A stretch of DNA of 64,000 bases from assembly GCA_007844125.1 (NCBI GenBank), contig CM017563.1:15979663-16043662 (forward strand), written 5' to 3'. The notes under the pieces were generated by a model. The model was not told the origin of the DNA, ran no database searches, and saw only the letters and a program-made list of their open reading frames with translations. Below are positions 19,111 through 31,422 of the stretch, one piece after another (position 1 is the first letter of the stretch; every line of letters begins with the position of its first letter). Origin of the DNA: Sinonovacula constricta (lineage: Eukaryota; Mollusca; Bivalvia; Cardiida; Solecurtidae). The translations under genes and the position numbers were made by a program.

Positions 19111-22100
19111 AACAAAACCCACGAGAACAAGCATTATTACGGCAGAGGCTGACCATGTAGGTATAGGCATGTATGTCACCTTGTCAGGGCAGACAAAAGC
19201 TTACGCTCAGATATGTATTGGCGAGTTCGACTAAAGCTGAACAATGATGCTTTATATGAAGTCGCAGTTTTTGTTTGTTTTTGGTTTGTTATGTTTTGTT
19301 TTTAGTATAACTGTTGTGTTAGTGTGTAATCGTATTAGCTTATATATTGATCTTGAGCAATACATGTTATTAATATATTACTTCAGTCCTTTTATTGTTT
19401 TACCTTCCCCACATACACACATTCCCAAACGCCCACCCACACGCAAACCAGCACACACGTACACGCACACAGACGCGCGCACACTCACACATACACATTT
19501 TTTACATTTGGACTATGCAAAGTGTGTTCACTAACCGATGTTTTCTAAATTTAATACACTTTGCAATCAAACCACTTAATTAGTAACAAATCTCTTAATT
19601 AAGACTGCAACAGAACTGACATGGTTTAAGTAAGCGTATATACACGTGGCGTATGCCAAGGTAATTGTATATAACCATGTGTGATTCTTAAAGTGTTTTG
19701 CAAATCCTTGCATTGATTCATCTGTTGAACACTAATTTCTTTCTAAACACTTTATTGCAGTAGATATACTTAGCACGTTTTTATTTATATATTAACGCAG
19801 GTGTCACCTTGCAATAATGAAAAGGACAATTAATCGATAATAGAACTGACATGAAACTCATTATGTTAATTGTTTCATGGTTTACTTGACTCTGAAGTAA
19901 ATATGAATATTTGCTGACGTTGACTTTGATCTCATATTATCTGGAGATGCATACTTTTGCAATTTAGACTTTAAATGTATCTCCTTACCATCGTTTTCGA
20001 GTACCTTGAATGGTATAACTGTTATGGGCAATAAAGACGTATACACTAGACTGGAGTACACTACAATATTTTATTTTAATTATTGATAAAAATGGAAAAA
20101 GGAGCGAGTGATGAAAATAAATATAGCGTCTATAAATTTAGTATTGTAGTGGATACAAACAACGCTGTGTCTAAATATACATGCTCATATATATGCTCCA
20201 TGAGTACGAAAAGGCAATACGTACATGAGACGTGTGCGTGCTCGTTAGAAAAAAAATGAATAATACAAGTCTGCTGTCTAAAGATCTCAATTTAAGCAAT
20301 ACGAAGCTAATTTGCAACAAGCGATATCTTAGCTATTTGGCGAAAACTCGAGCTAGGTGCAATGCATTCAATTTGTGTTTAATAAAAGATTTATGTACGA
20401 TTAAACTGATTTTACTATTGTACGTACGTACGTATAGATTTCGCAATGTCTCAATATTAAAAGAGTGCATTGCTGCGTAACTGGGGCACTCACTATTGCC
20501 CATTCAATTAGAAAACGCGGGCATCATTAATTACAAAAAGCTTAAACTTATGTACAGAACAGCTGTTCTACGTGTAAATATATAAATGATAAAAAATTGA
20601 CTATTTTAAGCACCCATTTTACCGAAGACAATTTTCAGCGGGATGTCCCCCCCTATTTGTCTGTATGTATGCTTTCAAGTTTCTGTCTATGTGTGTGTCT
20701 GTGCGTGTGCGCGTGTGTGTGTTTAACAAATTAAATAATACACAAATTGTAGACAATTAAATATGTTCTATATGCTTTGCTTTAACAGTGACTTATGCGA
20801 CACTATGTGTCCTAACTACGCAGCAACATGCTCGACAAAACATGTGTTATCTAAACAGACTGGGGACTTCCTTGTTGATAAGAGCTGTAGAAGCTATTAA
20901 TCAAATGGACTCAATATTCTTTAAACCCCATTTATGTTACATCTCGACAAAGAAATGCCAACTAAGGAAAGACAGACGTTTCGAATGGCTAACAAACATC
21001 TAAAGGTGGTGTCACACAATTAGTGATGTTTACACACACGTGTAACAGGCATAAATACTCTGCTCAATGCTAGATTTAGTGCCTAATATGTGTGAGAGTT
21101 GTGTAGACGCTGTCTTACTTACAATACTGACAGTCACTGGACAGTTTCACATTATCACAGCGCATACTAAACATATCTTGGTATAAATGTCATTTTTGAC
21201 AAGCACTCTGACCATCCATTATATATACATTATATATAAAGCCAATGCCATTCATACAAAAACTCACCCACTCTCTTTTGGCAAAATCTATCTTTAGAAA
21301 GCATACTAATCATCACTTGAGTAAATATTGTCATTATGTTAATGAAATACTGACCATTAGCTGAGATGACTTTGTAATTTTCATCAAGCATAGTGACCAA
21401 CACCTTGCATCATAGGCATATCATCATTTCAACTTATACTAAAATTTAAAAATACACAGGACAAATGTATGCATGCACAAGCCATGTAAAAGGTAGAATA
21501 CATCTGTGTCGAGTCATTTAACATACTTTCGAAACTAATTATGAAATAAACCAGTATTTAAATCTAAAAAAATAAACTAGAGTTATCAGTGAATTACCGC
21601 TAACACTTGCACAAGACCGCAGCTACGCCATAGGTTTAATAAAGTATCTAATAATAAAACATTAGACATTTTGTAAGCGAGTCATGATTTCGTCAACTGC
21701 TGATCGATTTATGTCGTAGATTAAGAATGAGGTCCGCATATTGGACGCCACTTTTAAACAAGACCAACATACAATAAAATTGATGCACTTGTATAAAAAA
21801 TAATTAAATAATAATGGTGTACTGATATATTTTGTATTTGCCTATTCCGATCGTGGCACATGTTGCGTTTGTAAAGTGTAACAAATCTGAGACGACTGTA
21901 TATGTAACAAACATGTATACAATACGATTACATTATGCATATCATAAATGTATGTCAATTGAATCAAACCAAGTTTTAACGCAAAACCTTTATTTTGAAT
22001 CATGATGTTTAAATCCTGATATTTAATAAACAATGATACAGTTTTCAAATTTATATTAGCGATTATCCACTGAACTGATGGTTTATTAATCAGTTAAAAT

Positions 22101-22340
22101 AATTGTTAAATTCTGTTCCTTAAAAATAAATGCTTAGGGTAATTAGACATGCAAATTGAATACATTTAGGGTATATACATTTCTATTACAATGACATTAA
22201 TTAAATGCATGTGTTTACTCTATAAGTATTTTGTTTGATGGAAGATTGTTTGTGGAATACATTAAAGCTTGAAGCACAGTCAAATAAGTATTATCACAAC
22301 TTCGCACATTCCCGTGTTGTCATATTTAAATAGTCAGTTT
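19111..22340. other. Gene-free region with low-complexity tracts
   Basis: Contains a CA-rich tract at about 19411-19497 (source of spurious His/Thr-rich frames), a TG/GC-rich tract at about 20688-20722 and an 'acgtacgtacgtac' palindrome near 20421. No gene was recognised. Confidence 0.45.
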
Positions 22341-22365
22341 TATAATTACGTGAGATACATTAAAC

Positions 22366-22890
22366 ATGTGTATTCAAAATGTTGTTTGCAAAACGTATTA
22401 TAGTTTTGCCTGCTTTTCCGTTCAACGTTTCACAAAAAATCTCCTGGTCCTCTGTCCTCGCGAAGGTTATCTGTTTGATGTTGTCGACGTTATATCTCCT
22501 AGTACTCACGTTTATCGTATCTTAACCTCTCGTACGATTAACGTGTTTGACCTCCTGGACGACCGTCATCGAGCCACAATCGGCGACAATGGCACGCTCA
22601 GTTTACGGCCATTTTTCTGTATTATTATAATAGCGCATGCGTTTCAACCTGTTTTTTTTCTACTGTCATATAGATGCGTTGATATGACCGTTACTGCTAT
22701 CGTTGGTGATAAAGTTAATTGTTTACCCCTGTGTTACACCGAGGGCGATCATTTTTGCTATAGCCAAACCGGCCTGTATACTTCTAGTCACCAGGTGTCT
22801 CGAGAAACCCATCACATATTAATTATATCGAATAGGTGTGTGTCATTGTGTTTTCGTGTTCCTTTTTACATATTCATTCACGACATATGA
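22366..22890 (+). other. CpG-dense stretch with a 174-codon open frame, unrecognised
   Basis: One of the longest open frames in the window. Between about 22450 and 22620 the sequence is rich in CpG (for example 'cgacgttatatctcc', 'cgtcatcgagccac', 'cggcgacaatggcacgct'), unlike the CpG-poor surroundings. The translation (LCPREGYLFDVVDVISPSTH, then VFDLLDDRHRATIGDNGTLS) matches no family I recognise, lacks a signal peptide, and contains an isoleucine-rich stretch that looks like translated AT-rich filler. It may be part of a recently inserted element that has not yet lost its CpGs to methylation decay. Coding status unproven. Confidence 0.3.
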
Positions 22891-23830
22891 TAATTTTTTG
22901 CCAGAATTGCTCGCTAACTCATTACCTTCATGAATACATATATAACGTTGTTTTCTCCTATACAAATAAATGCAACCGTCCGTAGAGACCATATAAAGTG
23001 GATTTGGTACTACTTTCAATGTTTAATATTGAAATCATTTGTCAATAGTTTTATTGGTCGGATTTTGCTGAAAGTGATAAAACACGCCAGGTCGCCGATC
23101 TTATACCTTGAATTCCAAACATAGAGTCTACTATTTAACGTGTTAGTGTTGGTAACTATGTATGTTAATATTTGTGAGAAAACCTGCAATAAGTAAAGCA
23201 ATGAGTAAAGACATAAGTAACTGTAGATTATGAATACCACAAGTAAACCAAGTTACACCGGGTAAGAAGCCACTTTGAATGATTTTAACATAAAAGCCTA
23301 ATGTACATAGAAAGTCATGCAATCATTTAATTGAATTCTGCATTTTTACAACGGTTGTGACAAATATCCTACATTTTTGGCATTTATACAAGCAAAGCTT
23401 TGATTATAAATATGCATATACCGACTGAAAAGGGCAATTTAAAGGACTGCATTCCATTTGAAACACAGTTACTTTCAATTTAGTTAAAGTTCTAGAGGGA
23501 ATGAACATATAATATGCAACTGATTAGGACTGCTTAGTGTGTATTGGTTGGCTTCATGGACAAAACTGCATGACAGGCAAAGCATTGGCCTTTTGAAAAA
23601 AAAAAGGTGCAGGTTAGATTTCTTGGGTCGCTTTATACATGTATGTGTAGTCTCTCTTCACCTCCTTAAATGAGTCGTACACTATATACACATTTCAATT
23701 GTTTTAAGTCAATACATTATAAACCTTTATATCATCGTGTTGGAATAAATGGTCATACCATTTTCATTTGATGAAACACCATTTTTGCAATTATGATTTT
23801 ATTGCAAAGTCTGTTATTATGTTTCTAAGG
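22891..23830. other. Gene-free stretch
   Basis: AT-rich; no gene recognised. Confidence 0.4.
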
Positions 23831-23834
23831 CTGA

Positions 23835-24075
23835 GCATGGAACACAGAAATCTTCTGGATTCTAGAGTCGCCGACTTGTAACTCATCAACCTTAAACCAC
23901 TGCTTTGGAGTTCTGGTCAAGTCTGAAACTTTCAGGTTATAAGGCTTCCTAAACTGCGGTGCGCCGGTGGTTCTGCCCAAATTCAAGTCCTTGATTTTTT
24001 TTTCGCAAAATACGTAGCTGGACTTCGTCAGTATGACCATAATTGTGTCGGTGCAATATAACAAATTATCGTCGT
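23835..24075 (+). repeat. tRNA-derived SINE, copy 1
   Basis: Aligns along its length with the reverse complement of 61485-61705. Shared landmarks in order: a tRNA-like head ('tctagagtcgccgacttgta'), 'ctgaaactttcaggt', 'aaactgcggtgcgccgg', 'cgcaaaa', 'gtcagtatg.ccataattgt' and 'gtcggtgc.atataac'. The head resembles a tRNA with a CTTGTAA anticodon loop (threonine-type). No target-site duplication was established. Confidence 0.7.
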
Positions 24076-25420
24076 AAATTGCGAGTCAAATGCATAGTAA
24101 GACTAAAGAATTGTATCGAACTGATTCAAACGGCTAAGAATCGTCTCATCTTTACGAAATACCAGGTAATTCAAAATTATGTCCGCCTACATATTGTATT
24201 GACTTCTCTTAATTCGAGCAGTTTTAGAAACTGGGAAACTTGTCAAATTATTGAGAATTTTGATCAGGCACTGCGATATGGTACCCAGCTCCAGCTCTGG
24301 TGCCGTCGCCTCAGCTAAATCCAAAGCGCTGCCTTTTCTATCGCAATACTTACAGCCCTAGTAGCCATTTCTGTTTCCAAGGCTTTTAGCTTGTCGACAC
24401 ATTGGATTAGTAAAGTAAACCTTTGCAACCATCTTTATGGGAAACACCGCGATCCATTATTTGTGGTGGATTCCTCAATGCTGTTTACTTTTCAGTTTCC
24501 TGTTCATGTGATTCGTCATATTTCCCGTCTGATGAGACTGTGAGCTACAATCATTTTCCCATGTACTGCTTCTAGCTCTCTGTTTAATCATATATTGGTT
24601 TGGAATAACCAAGAACAGAAATTAATTGTTTCAAGACAAACGCATCTTCAACATAATATGGCCTGTTTCTGCGAAAACGTGCTGGCTTTCTGAACCACTC
24701 GCACAAAATGAATGAATCCAGTCATTAGTAGTGTAATCCTATTTTTACTCGTTCACATGTCTAGAAGTGTGTTAGCTGTTGTAGGACATTGTTTCCGGCC
24801 TCATCGTCCCTTTGAAAAAGTTATGTGGAAGCTAGAATGGACATATTTCAGACCATCTATTATTTCCAAAAGTATGAAGGTTTTATCAACTAGAATTTCC
24901 TGGCGGTTCATGTTTTCAGGTGTTTTCCCGCTGATGAATACAACCATGGTCTAGGTGGTATTCTATGTCAGCGGCGCGAATCGGTGCGGATCACCCGCTC
25001 TAGACCCTAGCATGTTTATGTTTTTGCTGACATTTCTTATAGATTAAGGGCTATATCAATCTTGCAAACTGGCTAGTCAGGTTCAATTACACATTAAATT
25101 CCTAAGGCATCGTGTCGTTGATCTTCTTCACCAGGCTGGCATCTACTTGAGGATTAAGTTCCAGTTATTTCGGTTTTGTCTTTAAGGCGTCCACATACAT
25201 ATTTAGTTCAAACAGGCTGGCGATTTACCATTCTTTGATAATCAGCGATCATAATCATTCTTAGATACTGTACTGTCTCTATGAGTGGCTCCATTTTTTC
25301 CTGAGTTTGTGATTCGGTGGTGATTGTAATTCTACCAACGCCACTTCGGTTTGCTGGCATCCTTACCCCCGGGTTCACTTTTGGATTTCTTGTCTGAAAC
25401 AGTCTGCTCACTATGTTAAA
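24076..25420 (-). other. GC-richer unidentified region, possible decayed element
   Basis: This interval is visibly less AT-rich than its flanks. On the minus strand 25411-25208 is open for 67 codons (RNPKVNPGVRMPANRSGVGR, then TTESQTQEKMEPLIETVQYL); further minus-strand pieces with several stops follow (for example SLVKKIND near 25120 and FILLEIIDGLKYVHSSFHI near 24860). The composition suggests ancient coding sequence of a transposable element on the minus strand, but I do not recognise the family. Confidence 0.25.
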
Positions 25421-25525
25421 TTAATTAAATGATGAATTATATGATTATTTATTATCGTACAGTGTTTTCAATGTCATTTATACATGTTGAAGCTTTTAAG
25501 ATAATTTATAAATTTCTTATAAGAG

Positions 25526-27900
25526 GGTCTAGGAATGTACTGTTAGATGATGTTCAGGGCAAACCTTTGCCTACATTAACGGTGCTTGCTCTGTAAATCC
25601 TGTGGCCCAAGAACGACTTCGAAAAGGAGATTCAGAAACGTGTTGACAAGATGACGTTTAAGCCGTCAGATATACACTGGAAATCGACAGTTCCTGCTAT
25701 ATGAAATGACACCGCCAAAGATTTTATGAGGGAGGCAGCGATACAGACAATATTGTAGTTCCCGTATACACGTTAAAACTATTATACCCTTGCCCGTGTT
25801 TAAGTGTGGCACATATAAAAGAGTAAAACAAAACAATTTTAAGATAGGTTAAAATATCATCAGCTGTCCTTTAAATTGTTGATCCAAATCAGGCTGGAAT
25901 TCCTGGCGAACAACTGACGATAACATTGGAACCCGAAGCTGCAACACGTTTTCGATAGACAGCAGTATGTATTGTACAATTTCAAAGCCAAAAAATTAAG
26001 CACTGTGTATAGTTTTTTGAAACTGATCCGGTTATAATGAAAATGCTTAAAATACTGGTTGTTTATAAAAAAAATAAAGGATGTTTTGTTTAATGATGTC
26101 TTCATTAAACAAAAGTAATTGTACATGTAACACCATACGTATGAATAGGCAATGAAGAATTTTGAATAAGACGCAATATTTGATTTTCATTGTTCTATAT
26201 TTGTGTATCAGGGGATTCAGAAATTCCGTCTAACGGGATTTTGCCGACAATGGTATGTATTTCATTAGAATGCTCAACTTTTTAAACAAAAATGATACCT
26301 AGATGTCGCAATGACGTTATACATAAAAGGGACATATTTATCGAATTATGACACAAACAATTCATAGGTCAACCTTCATGTTAAAAAGTGTTTCAAAATA
26401 TTCAACTTGACGAATATTTGACACACTGAAGATGTTTGCTTCATGTTCACTGAACATCACTTACATCCCTTAAACACAAACAAAAAACAAAACAACAACA
26501 ACAAATAAACTAATAACACTTGACAAAGTTTATTAAACCGTTTAGGTGTTTCTTTTCTTCCATATGATAATTAAGTTATTTTTTCAGCCACGATAATGAC
26601 CATATGGTACACTTAACTTGTAGCACATGAATTACAAAAGTGATCAGTGAACCATTCAAGAGGTCGTGGATATGCGAACGGTCCAGGAGGTAAAGGCTGC
26701 TAGGGTGGGTCATGGGTTGGACTAACTTTAGACAAAGAGTTTGGTGACTTCTTGGAGACAATCACAGGTATGATGTACCTGTTAATGGAACAAATAAATA
26801 CATAATATGTTATTTCGTATAATATATTGCAAAACAGTGGAAGATATTGTATTCAAATGGTACAACTGTCTAAATGGTTTTGAACAAACCAACATGCATC
26901 ACTTCACCATAAGGCTATTTCATATTTAATCGACTACTTTACTAGGATGTTTAAAGGCGGTAATTAATATGCTTTTATCTTTCTTTTCAATTGATTTAGC
27001 CCCCTTTTTGTACACATGCATACCATCTTTAAACAAATAATCGATTAATATGTTCCTCTTAGATTATTCTGTTTAGATTAATTAATCGACTTTTCACGTA
27101 TGTAGGAGGAAATATATATTTTAGCAGAGTTAACGACTTACATAAATTATCTGAAATACCAAAATTCGCTTAACGAATATTTCTTCAAGTCAACCCTGTC
27201 TTCTGATCCTAGTTTTCGAGCCAAGCTAATGAAAGACACGTACACAGAGGAAAAGGATCTTGTTGAATCATTGGAATTACAAAAGCGAGCCATATTGCCC
27301 AATGAGACGAGACAGCTTGTCCTTCGACTTCCACGTATTGTTTTGACGAGATAGGAAGCTTTTCCTATTTGAATGAATAAGGCAAACATTGGCAACAAAG
27401 TCATTCTCAAACAAAATCACATATATCGACAGTCTGAGATTTGGAAACCTTTTTTTACAATCACCATAGAGAAGATCATCAGACACATAACAGAACTGTT
27501 ACATAACACGAAACTAACAAATTGCAAACACATTGTTATGTTTGCAGGTTTCTCGGAATGCGTCATTTTTCAGGATGTCGTTAGAACAGCGTGTCAAGGT
27601 CGGAATGTTGTCACGCCAGCAGAGGGCGGTCTTGAGGTAGTAAAAGGGGCCGTCTACGGGCATGGCCCTGGTCCTAGTTTAGAGCGAATTAGAAAATACA
27701 CGTACGGAATTTAAGAAGTCATTGAATTAAATAAATTTAATTTGATAGCATTGACGAAAGAAATAAATTTTGCGCACTTGTGAGGGCTGGTGACCCAATT
27801 CCGTCGAGACAACTGTCGATAGTGCTGAACCTGTCACCGCGATAAAGTTATGCTTCGCATATGAACATTAACCTTTTCGCATGAGAAGTTGGCATACCTG
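25526..27900 (+). pseudogene. HSPA12-like (Hsp70 family) pseudogene, unprocessed
   Basis: Decayed exons in correct order with introns between. (1) 25526-25746: DDVQGKPLPTLTVLAL*, DFEKEIQKRVDKMTFKPSDI, STVPAI*ND and FMREAAIQ; matches exon 4 of the intact gene at 63284-63508, with two stops, and the donor GT reads ac. (2) 25893-25964: AGIPGEQLTITLEPEAATRF then a stop; this is the universal 'AGI.....LEPEAAS' segment. (3) 26588-26767: TIMTIWYT near the start (compare GGTVDITVHE), ending GGSWVGLTLDKEFGDFLETI with a good donor; internal stops. (4) about 27125-27714 onward: SDPSFRAKLMKDTYTEEKDL, VESLELQKRAILPNETRQLV, two stops, then HIVMFAGFSECVIFQDVV, VVTPAEGGLEVVKGAVYGHG and RIRKYTYGI before TAA. 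Recognisable sequence (VRAGDPIPSRQLSIVL near 27790) continues past that TAA, so the stop is premature. Exons 1-3 were not found. Introns show it arose by genomic duplication, not retroposition. Confidence 0.9.
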
Positions 27901-28740
27901 AATTTGTAATAACTAATGCCTGTTGTTTAAAAGTTGGCGAAAATATGTTCATGTACAACTTAGATTTAGGGAAACAGAGCTACAGGTGCAGTGTAAAAAT
28001 CTATCTACTGGAAAAGTAACGAAGTGCTCCATCGAATTTCTGAGCTAAACAGCGGAATTTAAATAAGATGTCGGATATATTTACAGGCGTAAGTCGTACT
28101 CGAGATCTTTTAAAATGGTTTATTGCAAGTTTTCTATATGAACATGGTCTTGTCCTTTCCTTTGTGTTATATTGTTATATTTTTTTTTATTAATTATAAC
28201 ATTCATGTTTCTCTTATACAAGCAATGGGGTAAAAGAAAGAGTGAAAACTGTCTGCATTTTGCATTATTTGTCTGAATTATTAATAATAACACTATAAGA
28301 AGTTACACGTTTTTATGTTGCGGAGCAATAACCAATTTGAAACCATTTAAATTTACATGAATATAGAATTCTAACACTATCAACGTTTTAGGTCTATATA
28401 CATTCTGCCTGCAGTGATACATAATTTTTTAGGTTTTAAGTTTGCGTGATTTATCGCCTAATATATCACAGTTTTGAGTTCAGATGCGTATTAGTTTAAT
28501 TACGAAGGCCGTAGGCCTGAATGACACAATTTATATATATAATAGTCTTTAGATCACGCAACAAAGCGTTTTGACTTAAAAGGGACACAAATGTGATCTA
28601 CATTGCAAACTACATTTGAATACAATATTGTTAGGTTGTTTCCCTTGTTTGGCTTCATCTTCATGATTCCGCGTAATGCCTGGTTAGTTTTTTGTTAAAG
28701 AACATCAACAATTGAAACAAGATGAAATTCCATATTTTAT
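27901..28740. other. Gene-free stretch
   Basis: AT-rich; nothing recognised downstream of the HSPA12 pseudogene until the tandem array. Confidence 0.4.
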
Positions 28741-28749
28741 TAATCTTTT

Positions 28750-29610
28750 TATATTCGCCCGTTAACGACGGGACGTATTTTGGGGTATGTCCAACACTTC
28801 AACACTATAAAAGCTATTGACTTGAAACATCATAGATAGATATATATCATTGAGACGGAGTGCAGTGCACAGGAACCATTAATATGCACCTCATGGTTGG
28901 AGTTATTGCCCTTTTTTTAATGTTCTTGTCCTGAGAATGCTCAAAGACTGTCAAAGCTATTGACTTGAAACTTTCAGGGTGTATAGATCTCATTGAGCCG
29001 CAGTGCTGTGTACAAGAAACACTACTCTGCACGTCATGATTTTTTAGTTTTTCACCTTTGTTTAGGTTTCTTGTCCAGAGAAAATAACTCCAACACTATC
29101 AAAGCTTTTGACTTGAAACTTACTAGGTGGATAGATCTCATTAGGAAGACATAAAACTCATCACTATGCACTTCATGATATTGGAGTTGTTTCCCTTTGT
29201 TTAATCTTTTTCCCGGACCATATCTCCTACATTATCAAAGCTATTTACTTGAAACTTAATACATAGATAGGTCTTTGAGACAAAGTGCAGTGCACAGGAA
29301 CCGTAACTCTGCAATTTATGATTTTGGAGTTATTTCCCTTTTTTTTTTTTCGGTGCATAACCCCTTCATAATCAAATCTATTTACTTAAAACTTGATATA
29401 TAGATAGGTTTTGTGTTACTAAGTGCAGTGTCCAGGAACCGTAACTTTGTACTTCATGATTTTGGAGTTATGTCCCTTTGTTTAACAGTCTTCTCCGAAG
29501 CATAACTCCTACGTTCTCAAACCTATTGACTTGAAACTTCACAGGTGGATAGGTCTCATTGAGTTTGAGTGCAGTGCACAAGAACCCTCACTGTACACTT
29601 CTTGTTTTTC
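28750..29610 (+). repeat. ~140-bp tandem array, six diverged units
   Basis: The motif 'ga/tacttgaaact' recurs at 28819, 28962, 29110, 29246, 29383 and 29528, giving spacings of 143, 148, 136, 137 and 145. Each unit also carries 'gatagatctcattgag', 'agtgcagtgcacaggaacc', 'cttcatgattttggagttat' and 'tccctttgttta'. The array is preceded by 'cccgttaacgacgggacgta', which contains the palindrome cccgttaacg/cgacggg and may belong to the parent element. Tandem units of this size are found in bivalve satellites and in the core of some non-autonomous elements; relation to any named family was not tested. Confidence 0.85.
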
Positions 29611-29864
29611 AATAACGCCCCATTCTACACAATTTCCATTATTCTCAAGTAAGCTTTTTGTATATTTGATGCTATTCTCTTTGATTTCTTTCAATTATCC
29701 AGATTGCAGGCCACAATCACGACAGAGTGCATTGCACAAGAGGGCGCAGCAGTTTGTTTCAAATTGCTCAATAGGCGGGCGTATTTTGCTATGCCTAGCG
29801 GTGCTCTTGTTTATCATAATTTAAAATTTATGTTATTAAACAATACATAAATGGGAAAGTAACA

Positions 29865-30034
29865 GGAATTGCTATTCTATTACAGTAAAAGTCCCAATTT
29901 ATGACGTGACATATCGTTTACTTTTATAGCAGAATGCTTTCTTGTTTATAGAGGTAAACATTGATAGTGTTAGAGTAAACGGCATATCACGGAATTAATC
30001 GGGACTATTTTACTGCCATAGAATAGTTATTCCT
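29865..30034. mobile_element. MITE-like palindromic element
   Basis: The left 60 bases (starting 'ggaattgctattctattaca') are an imperfect reverse complement of the right 60 (ending 'gccatagaatagttattcc'), with a short loop between, so the whole 170-base element can fold on itself. It has no coding capacity. This is the form of a miniature inverted-repeat or foldback element. The flanking target duplication is unclear, so the superfamily cannot be assigned. Confidence 0.75.
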
Positions 30035-30785
30035 TTTTCTTTCACTACCCATTTTCACGTTGTTGTTTTTTTAGTCGGCGGGACAGTGGGTTAAATTTTG
30101 AAGATGTTATATATAATGGAATATTTCGATAAATATTTAATTCCTCGTTGTAATATAGCAGTTTAAATAAAGGACTGACTTTTCAACTGCCAATTAGCGT
30201 ACCTTTTTCTGCATTGTAACGGACCCTCACATTTTAAGGACGATAAGACTTGTGAAAGGCATGTCTATACTTGGAACGTCATGCAAAAGATGTCCTTTGA
30301 AGGTGACCTACCGTGTAACAAGACAACGTCATGAAACTATACAATACATTTACCTATCGCAAGAGGCATTAAGCGATAACACAACTATCTTTATTAGACA
30401 AAAGGCTTATATCTGTATGACTCTGGTAGGAATTCATATGTGGACTTGTTAAACAATGCAATGTATCCATGCCTCTCATTGTTCTGAGAGTGCACTAGAA
30501 GAGCTGAGTAATTCAGTGATCTAAATAGCATGCACAAATCAATATAGCTTAAAGGATCATATGGTAACAATAAACAGTCGCATGATTTAAGTTCGTTTAA
30601 TTGTTAAGCTTTTTAGCAAAATCAGTAAACAAATTAAAAATGTGTTGGGAAAGGTATATACTTTTTTTCAATCGTCTCGCTAGGAGTCTAATGCATATTT
30701 CTTGCCTAGTACCCGGACAAAATGAACAAATTAACTTGTCATTAAATTGCTCTAGACACAGACTGGATTATATCTTAGCCTTGAG
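30035..30785. other. Gene-free stretch
   Basis: AT-rich; small open frames without support. Confidence 0.4.
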
Positions 30786-30788
30786 ATA

Positions 30789-31422
30789 CAATAGGTAAAT
30801 AAGAAAAGGTCCTATCAAAATTTTCACAGATATTTAAATGTTATCTACTTGTAGACAAAAGCAAACAAGGTAAATGTAAATGTGACAAAACACAGAGACG
30901 AGACATAACACACAAAAAGAAAAAACACCAGTTACCGCCTTGGAACGGTCAGTCGGCAAAAGGGCCAACAGGTGTGCTTAAACCTGCTATGTGGAGCGCT
31001 CCAACCTCGCATTTTCTGAAGGTTTTTCTATCAAACAAACACAAATATAATGAACTTATGTACATACCAAATAACTAGTAATAAAATAAACTAACGACAT
31101 ATGTACAGTATCAGTAAGCACCTGCATTGGGAGTTAAAACGGATATAATGAACTTATGCACATACATAAAAACTAGTTATAAAAATAACAAACAACATAT
31201 GTACAGTATGTACAGTAGATAAAAGCCTCGGCAACCTAAACATTCTGAAAGAGAGAGTACTTTCAAATAAAATAAAGCAATACAAGTGCTGATATATTAT
31301 AAGAACAATATAATGACACAATACAATGCCATGACGTCATATGCCAAAAGTGTCAAAAGTGAAATGTAAAAAATACGAAAGAAATCATAGAATCTTAGAA
31401 AACAACCCAAATCAACAAAACT
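30789..31422 (+). repeat. Dispersed ~0.6 kb repeat, copy 2
   Basis: Second near-complete copy of the 7168-7772 repeat in the same orientation. It differs by a local duplication: the segment containing 'atataatgaacttatg.aca' to 'acatatgtacagtat' occurs twice (about 31047-31110 and 31135-31209), where copy 1 has it once. Confidence 0.8.

Noticed and set aside
19244..19583. 96- and 62-codon plus-strand frames with a hydrophobic start and a His/Thr-rich end
   Set aside because: The C-terminal half is a CA-rich low-complexity tract and the N-terminal half is AT-rich filler; no splice or domain support.
27147..27486. 87- and 69-codon minus-strand frames
   Set aside because: Antisense shadows of the terminal exon of the plus-strand HSPA12 pseudogene.
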